From CAITZA01 sp937915285 (GTDB lineage: Bacteria; Desulfobacterota; Desulfomonilia; Desulfomonilales; Desulfomonilaceae): 64,000 nucleotides of DNA. A program made the translations under genes and the position numbers. Under the pieces are notes generated by a model. It was not told where the DNA came from, did no database searches, and saw only the letters and a program-made list of their open reading frames with translations. The stretch spans positions 1 to 64,000 of the forward strand of contig DAISIV010000011.1 of assembly GCA_036821825.1 (NCBI GenBank), written 5' to 3'. Shown piece by piece: positions 33,512-42,816 of this stretch (the stretch's first letter is position 1; each line of letters starts with the position of its first letter).

Positions 33512-34933
33512 ATGACAGAAAAAGCGGTTGTAACTGGTTTTAGAGTGGACCATGACGCCCTGGGAGATGTGCATGTTCCCTCTCACAGGTACTGGGGGGC
33601 TCAAACTCAGAGATCGGTAAAGAACTTCCCGATTGGTGTCGAGCATTTCAAATGGGGCAGACCGGTCATACGAGCCTTTGGAGTTTTGAAGAAATGCGCA
33701 GCGCTTGCGAATCTTGAACTGGGGCAGTTACCCAAGGAAAAGGCGGAATTAATCATCAGCGCCGCTGATGAAGTCATAAAAGGGGCCTTTGACGATAATT
33801 TCCCGCTGGTTGTATTTCAGACCGGCTCAGGGACACAGTCCAATATGAATGCCAATGAGGTCATTTCCAATCGCGCAAATGAAATGGCTGGCAGCCCGAT
33901 TGGTTCCAAAAATCCGGTTCATCCGAATGATGATGTTAATAAGAGCCAATCTTCCAACGATGTATTCCCCACAGTAATGCATATCGCCACTGTTGAGCAG
34001 ATACAGGATGCTCTGATTCCGTCGGTGACACGCCTGAGGGATACTCTGAATTCCAAGGCGCATTCTTTCGATGAGATTGTCATGATAGGCAGAACTCACC
34101 TGCAGGACGCCACCCCTTTGACACTCGGGCAGGTCATTTCCGGCTGGGTAGCGCAGCTTGATCAGTCTCTGAATGCCGTAAAAGGGGCGTTAACATGGCT
34201 TTTTGACCTTGCTTTAGGCGGAACTGCGGTGGGCACGGGCTTGAACGCACATCCAGATTTTGCACATACGTCGGCTCAGAAAATTGCCGCCGAGACAGGT
34301 CAGCCTTTTGTCAGCGCCCCTAACAAGTTCGCATCACTCTCAGCCCACGACGCCATGGTTCAAATATCCGGGACCTTAAGGACGCTGGCATGCGCACTTA
34401 TGAAAATAGCCAATGACGTCAGATGGTACGCCTGCGGGCCGAGGGCAGGATTGGGAGAAATTATAATTCCTTCGAACGAACCTGGATCCTCAATCATGCC
34501 TGGAAAGATAAATCCCACACAATGTGAGGCGATGACACAGGTGGCTGTCCACGTTTACGGAGCGGATGCTGCGGTGGCATTCGCCGGTTCCCAGGGCAAT
34601 TTCCAACTAAATGTCTACAAACCGGTAATATTGTACAATGTGCTTACTTCAATTCAGTTGCTTTCCGAAGCCTGTGTGGCCTTTAACGACAACTGCGCCG
34701 TCGGAATAGAACCCAATCACCACAGGATCAAGGAGCAGTTGAACAACTCCCTGATGCTGGTTACGGCGCTGAACCCCCACATAGGTTACGAAAAAGCGGC
34801 ACAGATTTCCCTTCACGCATACAGGAACGATCTTTCACTGAAGCAGGCGGCCCTGGAACTCGGATTCCTGACGGCAGAGCAATTCGACAACTGGGTAATC
34901 CCTGAGAAAATGGTCAAACCGCTAAAGACATAA
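33512..34933 (+). CDS. fumC: Class II fumarate hydratase
   Basis: A 473-residue member of the fumarase/aspartase family, which hydrates fumarate to malate without an iron-sulfur cluster. The active-site segments are all present: TGSGTQSNMNANEV, SQSSNDVFPT, RTHLQDATPLTLGQ with the catalytic His, and the signature GSSIMPGKINPTQ. The GSSIMPGKIN loop is shared with aspartate ammonia-lyase, but HPNDDVNKSQSSND and the overall pattern favour fumarase. AGGAG lies before the ATG. It stands alone between groEL and the pyr operon, in the reverse direction of the latter. Confidence 0.9.
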   Translation: MTEKAVVTGFRVDHDALGDVHVPSHRYWGAQTQRSVKNFPIGVEHFKWGRPVIRAFGVLKKCAALANLELGQLPKEKAELIISAADEVIKGAFDDNFPLVVFQTGSGTQSNMNANEVISNRANEMAGSPIGSKNPVHPNDDVNKSQSSNDVFPTVMHIATVEQIQDALIPSVTRLRDTLNSKAHSFDEIVMIGRTHLQDATPLTLGQVISGWVAQLDQSLNAVKGALTWLFDLALGGTAVGTGLNAHPDFAHTSAQKIAAETGQPFVSAPNKFASLSAHDAMVQISGTLRTLACALMKIANDVRWYACGPRAGLGEIIIPSNEPGSSIMPGKINPTQCEAMTQVAVHVYGADAAVAFAGSQGNFQLNVYKPVILYNVLTSIQLLSEACVAFNDNCAVGIEPNHHRIKEQLNNSLMLVTALNPHIGYEKAAQISLHAYRNDLSLKQAALELGFLTAEQFDNWVIPEKMVKPLKT

Positions 34934-34950
34934 GGCAAGGATATCCGGAG

Positions 34951-35430
34951 TTAGTTCTTTTCTTTGTATTTGATTAGGCGACCGAAGAATTCAGTCTCAC
35001 AATAGTGACATTTTAGAGTCAAAGGGTCTTTGGAGACGACGTGGTACTTGCCTGATATCTGTTCGTGGTTTGTTATACAGAAACGGTCAGGGCACACCAC
35101 AACGTCTCCAACTGACTCTGGTATTTCGACTTTGTGTTTTTCTGTCACCTTGCCGTTCTCGATTCTGGCAATTGTCGCATTTGGGGCTATGAGGGCAACC
35201 ACTTTCAGCATGTTTCTGGTAAGGCTGAGGTTTTCAACCTTGATTATGTCCTTTTTCTGCATGGACGCAGATTCAAAGTTGATCCCTATGGCTATTATGT
35301 CGCCAGTTTTTCTTGCGAATGCGCCTAAGCCAAGGACCTGCGATATCTGGTAGGCTTTTCCAGCGGGAATGTGGTCTATGACTATTCCTGATTCAATCTT
35401 TGCAATCGTTACAGATCTTTCTCTTTTCAT
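34951..35430 (-). CDS. pyrI: Aspartate carbamoyltransferase regulatory subunit
   Basis: A 159-residue PyrI, the nucleotide-binding allosteric subunit of aspartate carbamoyltransferase. The N-terminal allosteric domain shows GIVIDHIPAGKAYQI. The C-terminal zinc domain carries four cysteines in CPDRFC and CHYC that hold Zn and contact PyrB. CTP binding to the first domain inhibits the enzyme. Its ATG overlaps the pyrB stop (ATGA), so the two are translationally coupled. PyrI is usual in enteric bacteria and archaea and scattered elsewhere. Confidence 0.93.
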   Translation of the reverse strand: MKRERSVTIAKIESGIVIDHIPAGKAYQISQVLGLGAFARKTGDIIAIGINFESASMQKKDIIKVENLSLTRNMLKVVALIAPNATIARIENGKVTEKHKVEIPESVGDVVVCPDRFCITNHEQISGKYHVVSKDPLTLKCHYCETEFFGRLIKYKEKN

Positions 35431-36365
35431 TTTATAGCCCCTAGGATCAAGGCCAGGAGAGTTTCCCTGACTGAAAGTCCGTTTTTGGCCTGCTGAAAAT
35501 AGTATGCGTAAGGAGTATCATCCACGTCTTGGGCGATTTCTGTGACTCTGGGCAGTGGATGCATTATCTTCATGGTATCTTTCACTTCGTTCAACATGGA
35601 TGCCTCGAGACGGTATATGCTTCTGAATTTTTCCGCCAGTGCGCTCTCCTGAAGACGTTCCATCTGAATCCGCGTCATGTAAAGTATATCCACGTCAGAA
35701 ATGAAATCCTCGATCCGGCTGCCTTCAGTGACCGTCCCGCCATTCTCCTGAGACTCCTTTATGCATTTATCAATCAGGGAACGTGGCATGGCGAGATCAC
35801 GGGGGGAAATGAAGATCAGATTGCAGCCCTTGTATTTCAGCAGGGCTTCCGAGAGTGAGTGGACCGTTCTGCCGTTCATCAGGTCCCCCACCATGGCAAT
35901 TGTGATGCCGTCAAGTCGGCCCTGTGTCTCCTTGATGCTGTAGAGGTCGAGCAAGGTTTGAGTAGGATGTTGGTTGGGACCGTCACCGGCATTTATCACT
36001 GGGATCAGAGCTGCCTCTGAAGCTACCCTGGCTGCTCCTTTCAAAGGGTGACGTATCACTATTACATCAAATCCATAACCATCATGCATCTTTACAGTAT
36101 CCCACAGGGATTCTTCCTTCACTGCCGAGGTGATGTTCGCGTCATAAAAACCACCAATTTTTCCGCCAAGGTTTCGCATGGCAACTTCAAACGAAGTCCT
36201 GGTCCTGGTTGACGGCTCAAAAAAAAGCATTGCAGATACTTTACCCTTGCAGAGTTTGCCCCTTTGCGGATGATTCCTGACGTGTTCTACCCGGGAGAGA
36301 ATGTGATCTATTTCATCCCTCGTCAGATCCTTCATTGATATGATGTCTCTGCCCTTGAAATTCAT
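35427..36365 (-). CDS. pyrB: Aspartate carbamoyltransferase catalytic subunit
   Basis: A 312-residue catalytic subunit that joins carbamoyl phosphate and aspartate in pyrimidine synthesis. The ATG at 36365 gives the normal length; the frame extends further upstream but would overlap pyrC. Motifs: carbamoyl-phosphate loop PSTRTRTSFE (about 51-60), ADP-like HPTQTLLDL, substrate loop and IMHPLPRV at the C-terminal side. It is the second gene of pyrC-pyrB-pyrI, 28 bases after pyrC, and overlaps pyrI by 4 bases. Confidence 0.95.
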   Translation of the reverse strand: MNFKGRDIISMKDLTRDEIDHILSRVEHVRNHPQRGKLCKGKVSAMLFFEPSTRTRTSFEVAMRNLGGKIGGFYDANITSAVKEESLWDTVKMHDGYGFDVIVIRHPLKGAARVASEAALIPVINAGDGPNQHPTQTLLDLYSIKETQGRLDGITIAMVGDLMNGRTVHSLSEALLKYKGCNLIFISPRDLAMPRSLIDKCIKESQENGGTVTEGSRIEDFISDVDILYMTRIQMERLQESALAEKFRSIYRLEASMLNEVKDTMKIMHPLPRVTEIAQDVDDTPYAYYFQQAKNGLSVRETLLALILGAIK

Positions 36366-36393
36366 TTTTTTCTCACCTTTTCTTAAGGTTTGC

Positions 36394-37719
36394 TCAAATC
36401 GGGGTTGTGGTAAAGCCATTTTCGATCGAACACATCAGTTGTCCCCTGATCAAAACCAATGAAACCAAGCCCGGCAATTCGATACCGTCAAAGGGCGACC
36501 AGCCGCATTTGGTCCGGAGGGGACCCCTGTCCCGAATCATGGATCCCATGACCACAGTTCGACCATTTAAATCCAACCCCGTGATGTTCGCCGGATTCCC
36601 TATCTTCAAATCGCCATAGCCTTTATGTAAGTAGTTTTTCATAAGAGACGCAGGAGCCCTTGAAAAAAGGTCCGCAATCTTCTCGGGGGAAATTCTTTGC
36701 CGATTGATAAGCCAGGCGGCAAAAGCTCCGTACGTATCCAGATGCGGCATCCCGGGAGCACCGCCTAGTTTGTCCTGATTCGTGTGAGGAGCATGATCAC
36801 CGGCTATCATGTCGATGAAACCATCTGCCAGCATTTCCAGCATGCCTAGCCTCTCACTCTCTGACCTCAAAGGCGGGTTGCAGTCAAAAAAAGAGCGGTT
36901 GAATTGAACAACCGCTCCATCGGCGAAAACTCCGGAATCATCCACGCTGAAGAACAAGTGATGAGGAGTCACCTCACACGTAACCTTCTGTGATGAGTTC
37001 GTATTGTACTCATGCACCAATTTGACGGCCTGGGTAGTGGAAACATGGCATATATGGGTTCGTAAAGAGTACTTGCCGGTTAGTTCCAGGATTTTTCTCA
37101 CAGCGCTGATTTCAGCGTCCGGGGGCCTGCTCCTCCAACGCTCATGAAAGTGTGAGTTCTCTTGAAGAATTACAGGATCTTCTGCGTGGAAGAAAACATG
37201 ATGGTTTGAATACCTAGAAAGGGCATCCTCAACATCTCTCCAGTAAGAAAAGGAAGAAGCGCTCTCCTTATGATCCAGGTACAATTTGTAGGGAATGTCA
37301 GCCCACGGAGAGGATGAGGCCGTGATACAGGAAAATATCAGGACAGGGCAGGGCGATGATTCTGATGCCTGTTTTTTCAGAGAATAAGTAACCGGATTGT
37401 CCGGCGGAACTGGATCATTGGGCATTGCGGCATAAAGTGTAACCCCCCCGTTAACTGCTGCCTGGCCTGCTGTAATAAAAGACTCCTTGGCCGTCATCCT
37501 CTCCCATGCCGATTTGTATTCAGGAGAAGAGTCACCTGGTAGGGAGTAGTCTCTAGCATGGACATGAACATCTATAAAGCCGGGAAACAAAATAAGACCC
37601 GGGTTAGACACACACTCTACTTTTTGAATGTCCTGAATGACACCATCAGCTATTTCAAGTCTAACCGAAGCTATGCCACCGTCAATTACGGCATTGGCTT
37701 CTATTTGGAATTCATTCAC
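36394..37719 (-). CDS. pyrC: Dihydroorotase (class I-like)
   Basis: A 441-residue amidohydrolase that closes carbamoyl-aspartate to dihydroorotate, the step after PyrB. The metal site opens with FIDVHVHARD (His52, His54), GGVTLYAAMPNDPVPPDNP carries the substrate-contacting Asn, FFHAEDP and THICHVSTTQAV hold further His ligands, and AGDHAPH the catalytic Asp. Typical class I enzymes read MPNT; this one has MPND and several unusual stretches, so it is divergent. Being first in the pyrC-pyrB-pyrI operon makes dihydroorotase the best call over a generic amidohydrolase. Confidence 0.85.
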   Translation of the reverse strand: MNEFQIEANAVIDGGIASVRLEIADGVIQDIQKVECVSNPGLILFPGFIDVHVHARDYSLPGDSSPEYKSAWERMTAKESFITAGQAAVNGGVTLYAAMPNDPVPPDNPVTYSLKKQASESSPCPVLIFSCITASSSPWADIPYKLYLDHKESASSFSYWRDVEDALSRYSNHHVFFHAEDPVILQENSHFHERWRSRPPDAEISAVRKILELTGKYSLRTHICHVSTTQAVKLVHEYNTNSSQKVTCEVTPHHLFFSVDDSGVFADGAVVQFNRSFFDCNPPLRSESERLGMLEMLADGFIDMIAGDHAPHTNQDKLGGAPGMPHLDTYGAFAAWLINRQRISPEKIADLFSRAPASLMKNYLHKGYGDLKIGNPANITGLDLNGRTVVMGSMIRDRGPLRTKCGWSPFDGIELPGLVSLVLIRGQLMCSIENGFTTTPI

Positions 37720-37789
37720 TGTGGTAGGTCTCCTGAAGGAAGCGATTCAAGTCCGTGTGAAACATTTCTGGCCGCGTAATTTTGCGGAA

Positions 37790-38308
37790 CTAAGCTTGCA
37801 TAGCGGAAACAATGGCTCGGCAGAAAGCGGGCAGGTCATCAGGTTTCCTGGATGTGATCAGCTTTCCATCCTGAACCAGTTCTGCGTCCTGCCAGAGAGC
37901 GCCGGCATTAACCATGTCGTCCCTGATGGCCACGTACGATGTCACTTTGAGGCCTTTTAGTATCCCGGCGCTAACAAGCATCCAGCCACCGTGACAAATG
38001 GAAGCAACCACTTTGCCGGTGTCAAAAGCATCTTTGACCAGCTTTACCATCGGTGGGTGGATTCTCATTTTATCCGGCGCATAGCCGCCAGGTATTATAA
38101 GGGCGTCAATATCGTTTGCGCTCACACTCTCTGCGGTCTTGTGAGCTATCGCGGGGATGCCGTACTTGCTATGGTAGGTTGCGACCGCAGGACCAACAAG
38201 GATGACATCACATCCTTCTTCAATAAGCCTGTAATACGGATACCAGAGTTCGAATTCATTGTACATGTCTTCGACCAGAATAGCTACTTTACTGTCCTTG
38301 AGTTTCAT
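37790..38308 (-). CDS. DJ-1/PfpI family protein
   Basis: A 172-residue class I glutamine amidotransferase-like protein of the DJ-1/PfpI group. The nucleophile elbow is SICHGG (Cys105, His106); Glu13 in VEDMYNEFE and the segment ALIIPGGYAPD are the expected partners. Members are reported as proteases, deglycases or chaperones; none can be chosen here. GGAG lies 7 bases before the ATG. It is upstream of pyrC on the same strand (71 bases). Confidence 0.85.
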   Translation of the reverse strand: MKLKDSKVAILVEDMYNEFELWYPYYRLIEEGCDVILVGPAVATYHSKYGIPAIAHKTAESVSANDIDALIIPGGYAPDKMRIHPPMVKLVKDAFDTGKVVASICHGGWMLVSAGILKGLKVTSYVAIRDDMVNAGALWQDAELVQDGKLITSRKPDDLPAFCRAIVSAMQA

Positions 38309-38453
38309 ATAACGGCTCCATTCAATAAAATTATTTTAAAGTAATTCGGAATGCCTAGGCCAACTCACATTGAGATTATGGCCATGAATCGGACGTCAGT
38401 GAAGGGTCTTGACGGCGTAATGTATCTCACAGCTTCATTGCCGAACACCAATT

Positions 38454-40139
38454 CTATCTAAAAAGGCTGATTTGTCGAATTGAAATTTCCCCAGGACTTG
38501 ACGTCTGGGTGTATTTTACGAATCTGGCTTCTGTTTCACTGGGCGCATAGTATTCATATCCAGGCCATTGGTCAAAATGATCAGGAACATTGCTTTCAAC
38601 ATTCAACCATGGGCGCCAATCGCTTCCATTAGAAGACACTTCCATCTTCCATTTTGTGGGGCAGTCTTTTTCTGATCCCCATACAATTCTGAGCCTTGAT
38701 ATGGGGACAGTCTTCTCTAGATCGAGTGTCAGTTCAACGTTGGCCCCTGGGGTACTTATGTCCAGAGCTTCGCCGGATGGGTAACCCTTTAGAATGTTCA
38801 GTCCGACATTAGTTAGCTTGCCGTCAACAAGGACCTTGGCTGATTTTGAATAATCGGTGAAATAAGTGTCAAACGGCTCCTGAAGTTTGTCAAACGGCTT
38901 GAGTTCCAAACCGAAAACACGTTTTTTTACTTCAGCCACCAAAGCCTTTGCCACCATAAAATTTGCGCCATTGGTTAAGTGGCACCAATCGGTAAAAACC
39001 CACTCGTTGGTCGAATCAAAAATGGTCGTGAGGTCCAGTATCTGGAAACCCTCCTCGCCGGCTCTCTTGATGACCTGACTCACCAGGGTGTCATAGGTTT
39101 TGGCCGCATCGTAGAAACCTATCTTGTCCATACCTGTTACTTTTTCTATTTCCTGCTCTAGTGGTGTCCTTTTCTTCTTCGAGTTCTTGAACATTGGCTG
39201 GAGAGCAAACACATGCGGAACCTTGTCCGTTTCCAGGACCTTATGATAAATGGTAGCCACGTCAGCTACCTGGCCTACGTTCTTATTAAGGTAGTCTAGC
39301 ATTTCCGGTGTTGGATCCTGTGGATGAGCCGCAAATCCCCTATTCTCCATTAATATGCCAGGGCCTTCTCCCTTACTCATTGCAAGCCAGGTAAAGAAAT
39401 AGGTGTTTCGTTTTAGCCATAGCGTCAGATAGTTCATGAAACCGGCTTTGCTCATGTCCATGACTTCAGTCACTACCTCGAAATATGGTCCCTCGGTGAA
39501 GTAGTTCCAGTCTTTCAGTGGCCTGGCTACCGTGTGTACCTCGTTGGCGCCATCCAGGGCTATTACCAGATCGGGTTGATAAAGGCGCAGCTTGGCCAGG
39601 TAGCGCATCAGGTTGTTCTGATAAACGAATCCTGCAACTCCAGCGTTTATTACCCTAACTGTTTTACCCCCGATTTTGCTCATGATTTCGGGGTCGGCAT
39701 TCATCAGTTTTTCTATGATATGCGGGATCGTCCAACGGTAGGTAACCTCGTAAAAATCGCACACTACATCGGCAGGAGGCACTGGGCCGCGACCATAAAC
39801 AACAGATCCGCCTGTAACAATTACCCTGTACTCATCTGAAGGCTTTTCACGTGGCACACTTTCCGTGTCTTTGAAACTCTCCTCGTTTATATACTCAAAT
39901 GAATTTCCGAGCCTGGTATTCCTGACCGAAGCAAAGCCCGGTGTCGGTTCATAACCGTATTGAGGAGCGACGGTTTGGGAACTGCGTCGGGCAAGATCAA
40001 GATCTCGATCCTGGTAAGCCTGGCCTAGAGGAGACGATTTTACTTTCAAGTATGCGTAATATTCCAGCCCGGCCAGAACACCAACGGCTGTCAAGGCCAG
40101 GAAAACAACGTAAATAGTTATAAATATGAACTTCTTCAA
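38454..40139 (-). CDS. Membrane-anchored SGNH hydrolase with discoidin-like C-terminus
   Basis: A 561-residue protein with an N-terminal signal anchor (FITIYVVFLALTAVGVLAG), an SGNH/GDSL esterase domain (about 100-410) and a C-terminal beta-sandwich like F5/8 type C (about 430-560; VPISRLRIVWGS, KWKMEVSSNGSDW, ARFVKYTQTS). The SGNH residues are complete: Ser112 in VTGGSVVYG, a Gly in NAGVAG, Asn199 in DGANE, and Asp384/His387 in DWCHLTNGAN. Such enzymes remove or transfer acyl groups on polysaccharides or lipids. It starts at a TTG. It is a clear paralogue of the protein at 42817-44553 and is the last gene of the carbamoyltransferase cluster. Substrate unknown. Confidence 0.82.
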   Translation of the reverse strand: MKKFIFITIYVVFLALTAVGVLAGLEYYAYLKVKSSPLGQAYQDRDLDLARRSSQTVAPQYGYEPTPGFASVRNTRLGNSFEYINEESFKDTESVPREKPSDEYRVIVTGGSVVYGRGPVPPADVVCDFYEVTYRWTIPHIIEKLMNADPEIMSKIGGKTVRVINAGVAGFVYQNNLMRYLAKLRLYQPDLVIALDGANEVHTVARPLKDWNYFTEGPYFEVVTEVMDMSKAGFMNYLTLWLKRNTYFFTWLAMSKGEGPGILMENRGFAAHPQDPTPEMLDYLNKNVGQVADVATIYHKVLETDKVPHVFALQPMFKNSKKKRTPLEQEIEKVTGMDKIGFYDAAKTYDTLVSQVIKRAGEEGFQILDLTTIFDSTNEWVFTDWCHLTNGANFMVAKALVAEVKKRVFGLELKPFDKLQEPFDTYFTDYSKSAKVLVDGKLTNVGLNILKGYPSGEALDISTPGANVELTLDLEKTVPISRLRIVWGSEKDCPTKWKMEVSSNGSDWRPWLNVESNVPDHFDQWPGYEYYAPSETEARFVKYTQTSSPGEISIRQISLFR

Positions 40140-40350
40140 AACAGATCCCCGTCGTATTTTCCAGATTAAGAGATCAAGCAGTCAGTGAGCCAATGAGTCG
40201 CTTCAATTGACCGATGATCCTGGCAAAACAAAAGCGTCCCCATCGCATCAAGTAGAGCAAAAACCAGAGACGCCTATGAAGCCGCTATTGCTGAGCCTGA
40301 ACAGACGCCCTGACCAAAAGGCCAAGGCGCCATTACGGGCCAAAGAAGGC

Positions 40351-40503
40351 CTAGAACAACGTATAAATGAAGGGCGCAGCAACCGGTGAGCTAGCCGCCA
40401 GTATGATGAAGGCGGAAAGTATTACCAGAACAATAAGAATTGGCGCTAACCAGAATTTTTTCCGGACCTTCATGAAGTCCCAGAATTCCTTAACCAGTGA
40501 CAT
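40351..40503 (-). CDS. DUF5989-like small membrane protein
   Basis: A 50-residue protein too short for most gene callers. The ATG at 40503 has AGGAGG about 7 bases upstream. It opens MSLVKEFWDFMKVRKKFW, then one hydrophobic helix (LAPILIVLVILSAFIILAA) and ends SSPVAAPFIYTLF. This pattern, a Trp- and Lys-rich amphipathic start, one helix and a conserved SSPVAPFIYTLF-like end, is that of DUF5989 proteins, which from memory accompany SxtJ and NodU/CmcH-type carbamoyltransferases. It probably partners the SxtJ-like protein encoded 32 bases upstream. Biochemical role unknown. Confidence 0.85.
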   Translation of the reverse strand: MSLVKEFWDFMKVRKKFWLAPILIVLVILSAFIILAASSPVAAPFIYTLF

Positions 40504-40535
40504 GCTATATCCCTCCTAAAGCATTCCAGACAGTT

Positions 40536-40976
40536 CTAGAACTGTTTTTCATATCTTTCAACGGTCTTTTCGGATGGTTCCTCGTGTTTGACCCAGTAGG
40601 TCTTGGCCTCTGGGTCCAGCTTCCTCTCCATCGGATCTTTTCCGAACAGTTTCATTATTAACCCTGTGGGAGTTATGACAAGGAAGAAGATGAGAGTCAA
40701 AAGTATTCGGGAAATAAAGTAACCAATAATTATGGACAGAGCCACCCATTTCCCGAAAATGAACTTGAATAGTGACGGAACAAATCGCGACAGAAAAAGT
40801 GAAATGCCTAAAGCGAGCCACACCCAACCATAGAATGATCCTCGCCAGTAAAGCAGATGGGCGCCGATGGCGCAGGGAACGATAAGGAATAACACCGCAA
40901 GAATATTCATGTCCCTTTTGGTCGGGACAACGGCAGCCGCCCTAATCTCTTCTCTGATTTCCTGGATGATGTTCAT
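40536..40976 (-). CDS. SxtJ-family membrane protein
   Basis: A 146-residue protein with three hydrophobic segments: about 26-44 (ILAVLFLIVPCAIGAHLLYW), 47-62 (GSFYGWVWLALGISLF) and 78-104 (WVALSIIIGYFISRILLTLI), then a cytoplasmic tail with the FGKDPMERKLDP motif seen in this family. SxtJ proteins were named from the saxitoxin gene cluster but occur widely beside carbamoyltransferases; no activity is established. It lies 16 bases downstream of the carbamoyltransferase gene and upstream of the DUF5989-like gene, so it is part of that unit. Confidence 0.82.
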   Translation of the reverse strand: MNIIQEIREEIRAAAVVPTKRDMNILAVLFLIVPCAIGAHLLYWRGSFYGWVWLALGISLFLSRFVPSLFKFIFGKWVALSIIIGYFISRILLTLIFFLVITPTGLIMKLFGKDPMERKLDPEAKTYWVKHEEPSEKTVERYEKQF

Positions 40977-40992
40977 TTGTTATTCAGTCCGT

Positions 40993-42810
40993 TTAATCTA
41001 ATTCGTACTGTGATCGCCAGTCCTCATCGTCCCTGAGTTTTGGCTGTTTTTTCTTGTCCAGAAGATAATGCCCCAAAACAAGGTAATCCATTTCGGTCCT
41101 CATAAAACACAGATATGCGTGTTCAGGGCTCATTACGATAGGTTCACCTCTCACATTGAACGAAGTGTTAACGATTACAGGACAACCACTCTTTTTGTAA
41201 AAGGCTTCTATAAGGTCGTAGTATTGGGGATTGGTCTCACGGTGAACAGTCTGAATCCTCGCGGAGTAATCCACATGAGTTATTGCCGGAATTTCAGACC
41301 GTGCTACGTTTAGTTTTTCTATGCCCCACAATTTCTTCTGGTTGTCGTCCATGGGTTTCCTGATATTTTCCTGGACGTCTGCAACAAGAAGCATGTATGG
41401 CGAAGGCCTGTCTATTTCAAAATAATTTCCGACCTGGTCAGCCAGGACAGATGGGGCGAAAGGCCTGAAGCTCTCTCTGTACTTGATCTTGAGATTCATC
41501 TGGCTTTGCATGGATGTGTTTCTGGCGTCACCAATAATTGACCTTGATCCCAACGCCCTGGGGCCAAATTCCATACGGCCGTTGAACCAGCCTATCACTT
41601 TTCCTTCCGCTATCAGGTCGGCAATCCTGGACAATCCATCGCCATTTTCAAGGTGTTCATATGGATAAGCATGTGACTCAAGATATTCTCTTACTTCCTC
41701 ATCAGAATATTCAGGTCCCAGGTAGGAACCGTGCTGAAGATCTCTCGTGTTATCAACAACCCGATCATTACCAAGGATCTGGTGCCACACAAAGAGAGCA
41801 GCTCCCAAAGCTCCTCCAGCGTCACCGGCCGCCGGTTGAATCCAAATATCCTCAAAAGGCCCTTCTCTGAGTATTCGGCCGTTACCTACACAATTAAGAG
41901 CCACTCCACCTGCCATACAAAGATATTTTTCACCTGTGGACTTGTGGATGTGACGGGCAGTCCTAAGCATTACCTCTTCAGTCACAACCTGAACTGATTT
42001 GGCTATGTCCATTTCCCTCTGTGTCAATTGCCCTTCGGGCTTACGCGCCGGACCGTCAAACAGCTTTTCGAAAGCGGATCCGGTCATTGTAAGGCCGTAA
42101 GGATACGTGAAATATTTCATGTTCAGTTTAAATGAGCCGTCTTCCTTGATGTCGATAAGCTCATTCATTATTGTGTCTACATATTTGGGCTCACCATAGG
42201 GAGCCAGTCCCATGACTTTGTACTCACCTGAATTGACCTTGAACCCCGTAAAATAGGTAAATGCTGAATATAGAAGACCTAGAGAATGAGGAAATTTTAT
42301 CTCATAGTCTATTCTGACTTTTGATCCATCACCGACACCGAAACTGGTAGTCGTCCACTCGCCCACTCCATCCATGGTTAGAAAGGCTGCCCGTTTGTAG
42401 GGAGAAGGAAAGAAAGCGCTCGCTGCGTGGGATTCATGATGCTCAGGAAAGATGATCTTGCCTTCATAATCCATGCTTTTCCTGATCAGGTTGGGCATGT
42501 GAAGCTTCTGCTTCAGCCATAATGGCATCGCCATGAGGAAAGAAGCCCAACCTCTCGGAGCATAAGAGACATACGTCTCCAGGAGTCGCTCAAATTTTAT
42601 AAATGGTTTGTCGTAGAAAACTACATAGTCTAGATCCTTGGACGATATCTTTCCCTTCTCCAGGCAAAACCTAATTGCATCCATAGGGAATCGGTGGTCA
42701 TGCTTTACGCGTGTGAATCGCTCCTGTTGGGCTGCTGCTACTATCTCGCCATCTCTGACCAGGCACGCAGCGCTATCATGATAAAAGGCAGAAAGACCAA
42801 GTATATTCAT
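40993..42810 (-). CDS. O-carbamoyltransferase (NodU/CmcH/TobZ family)
   Basis: A 605-residue enzyme that moves a carbamoyl group from carbamoyl phosphate (through carbamoyl-AMP) onto a hydroxyl of an acceptor. The Kae1-like N-terminal domain has LGLSAFYHDSAACLV (His11), HHESHAASAFF with metal ligands His124 and His128, and LTMDGVGEWTT (Asp147); GGVALNCVGNG and PAAGDAGGALGAAL bind nucleotide. The YrdC-like C-terminal domain shows FGPRALGSRSIIGD, RESFRPFAPSVL and NTSFNVRGEPIV. All core motifs are intact. TAGG lies 5 bases before the ATG. The gene sits between an SGNH hydrolase and SxtJ/DUF5989-like genes. The acceptor is unknown and could be a sugar, lipid or exported polymer. Confidence 0.9.
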   Translation of the reverse strand: MNILGLSAFYHDSAACLVRDGEIVAAAQQERFTRVKHDHRFPMDAIRFCLEKGKISSKDLDYVVFYDKPFIKFERLLETYVSYAPRGWASFLMAMPLWLKQKLHMPNLIRKSMDYEGKIIFPEHHESHAASAFFPSPYKRAAFLTMDGVGEWTTTSFGVGDGSKVRIDYEIKFPHSLGLLYSAFTYFTGFKVNSGEYKVMGLAPYGEPKYVDTIMNELIDIKEDGSFKLNMKYFTYPYGLTMTGSAFEKLFDGPARKPEGQLTQREMDIAKSVQVVTEEVMLRTARHIHKSTGEKYLCMAGGVALNCVGNGRILREGPFEDIWIQPAAGDAGGALGAALFVWHQILGNDRVVDNTRDLQHGSYLGPEYSDEEVREYLESHAYPYEHLENGDGLSRIADLIAEGKVIGWFNGRMEFGPRALGSRSIIGDARNTSMQSQMNLKIKYRESFRPFAPSVLADQVGNYFEIDRPSPYMLLVADVQENIRKPMDDNQKKLWGIEKLNVARSEIPAITHVDYSARIQTVHRETNPQYYDLIEAFYKKSGCPVIVNTSFNVRGEPIVMSPEHAYLCFMRTEMDYLVLGHYLLDKKKQPKLRDDEDWRSQYELD

Positions 42811-42816
42811 TTGAAC

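Noticed and set aside
40207..40389. Open frame on the plus strand in the gap of the carbamoyltransferase cluster
   Set aside because: It overlaps the DUF5989-like gene on the other strand and has a random Lys/Pro/Arg-rich translation.
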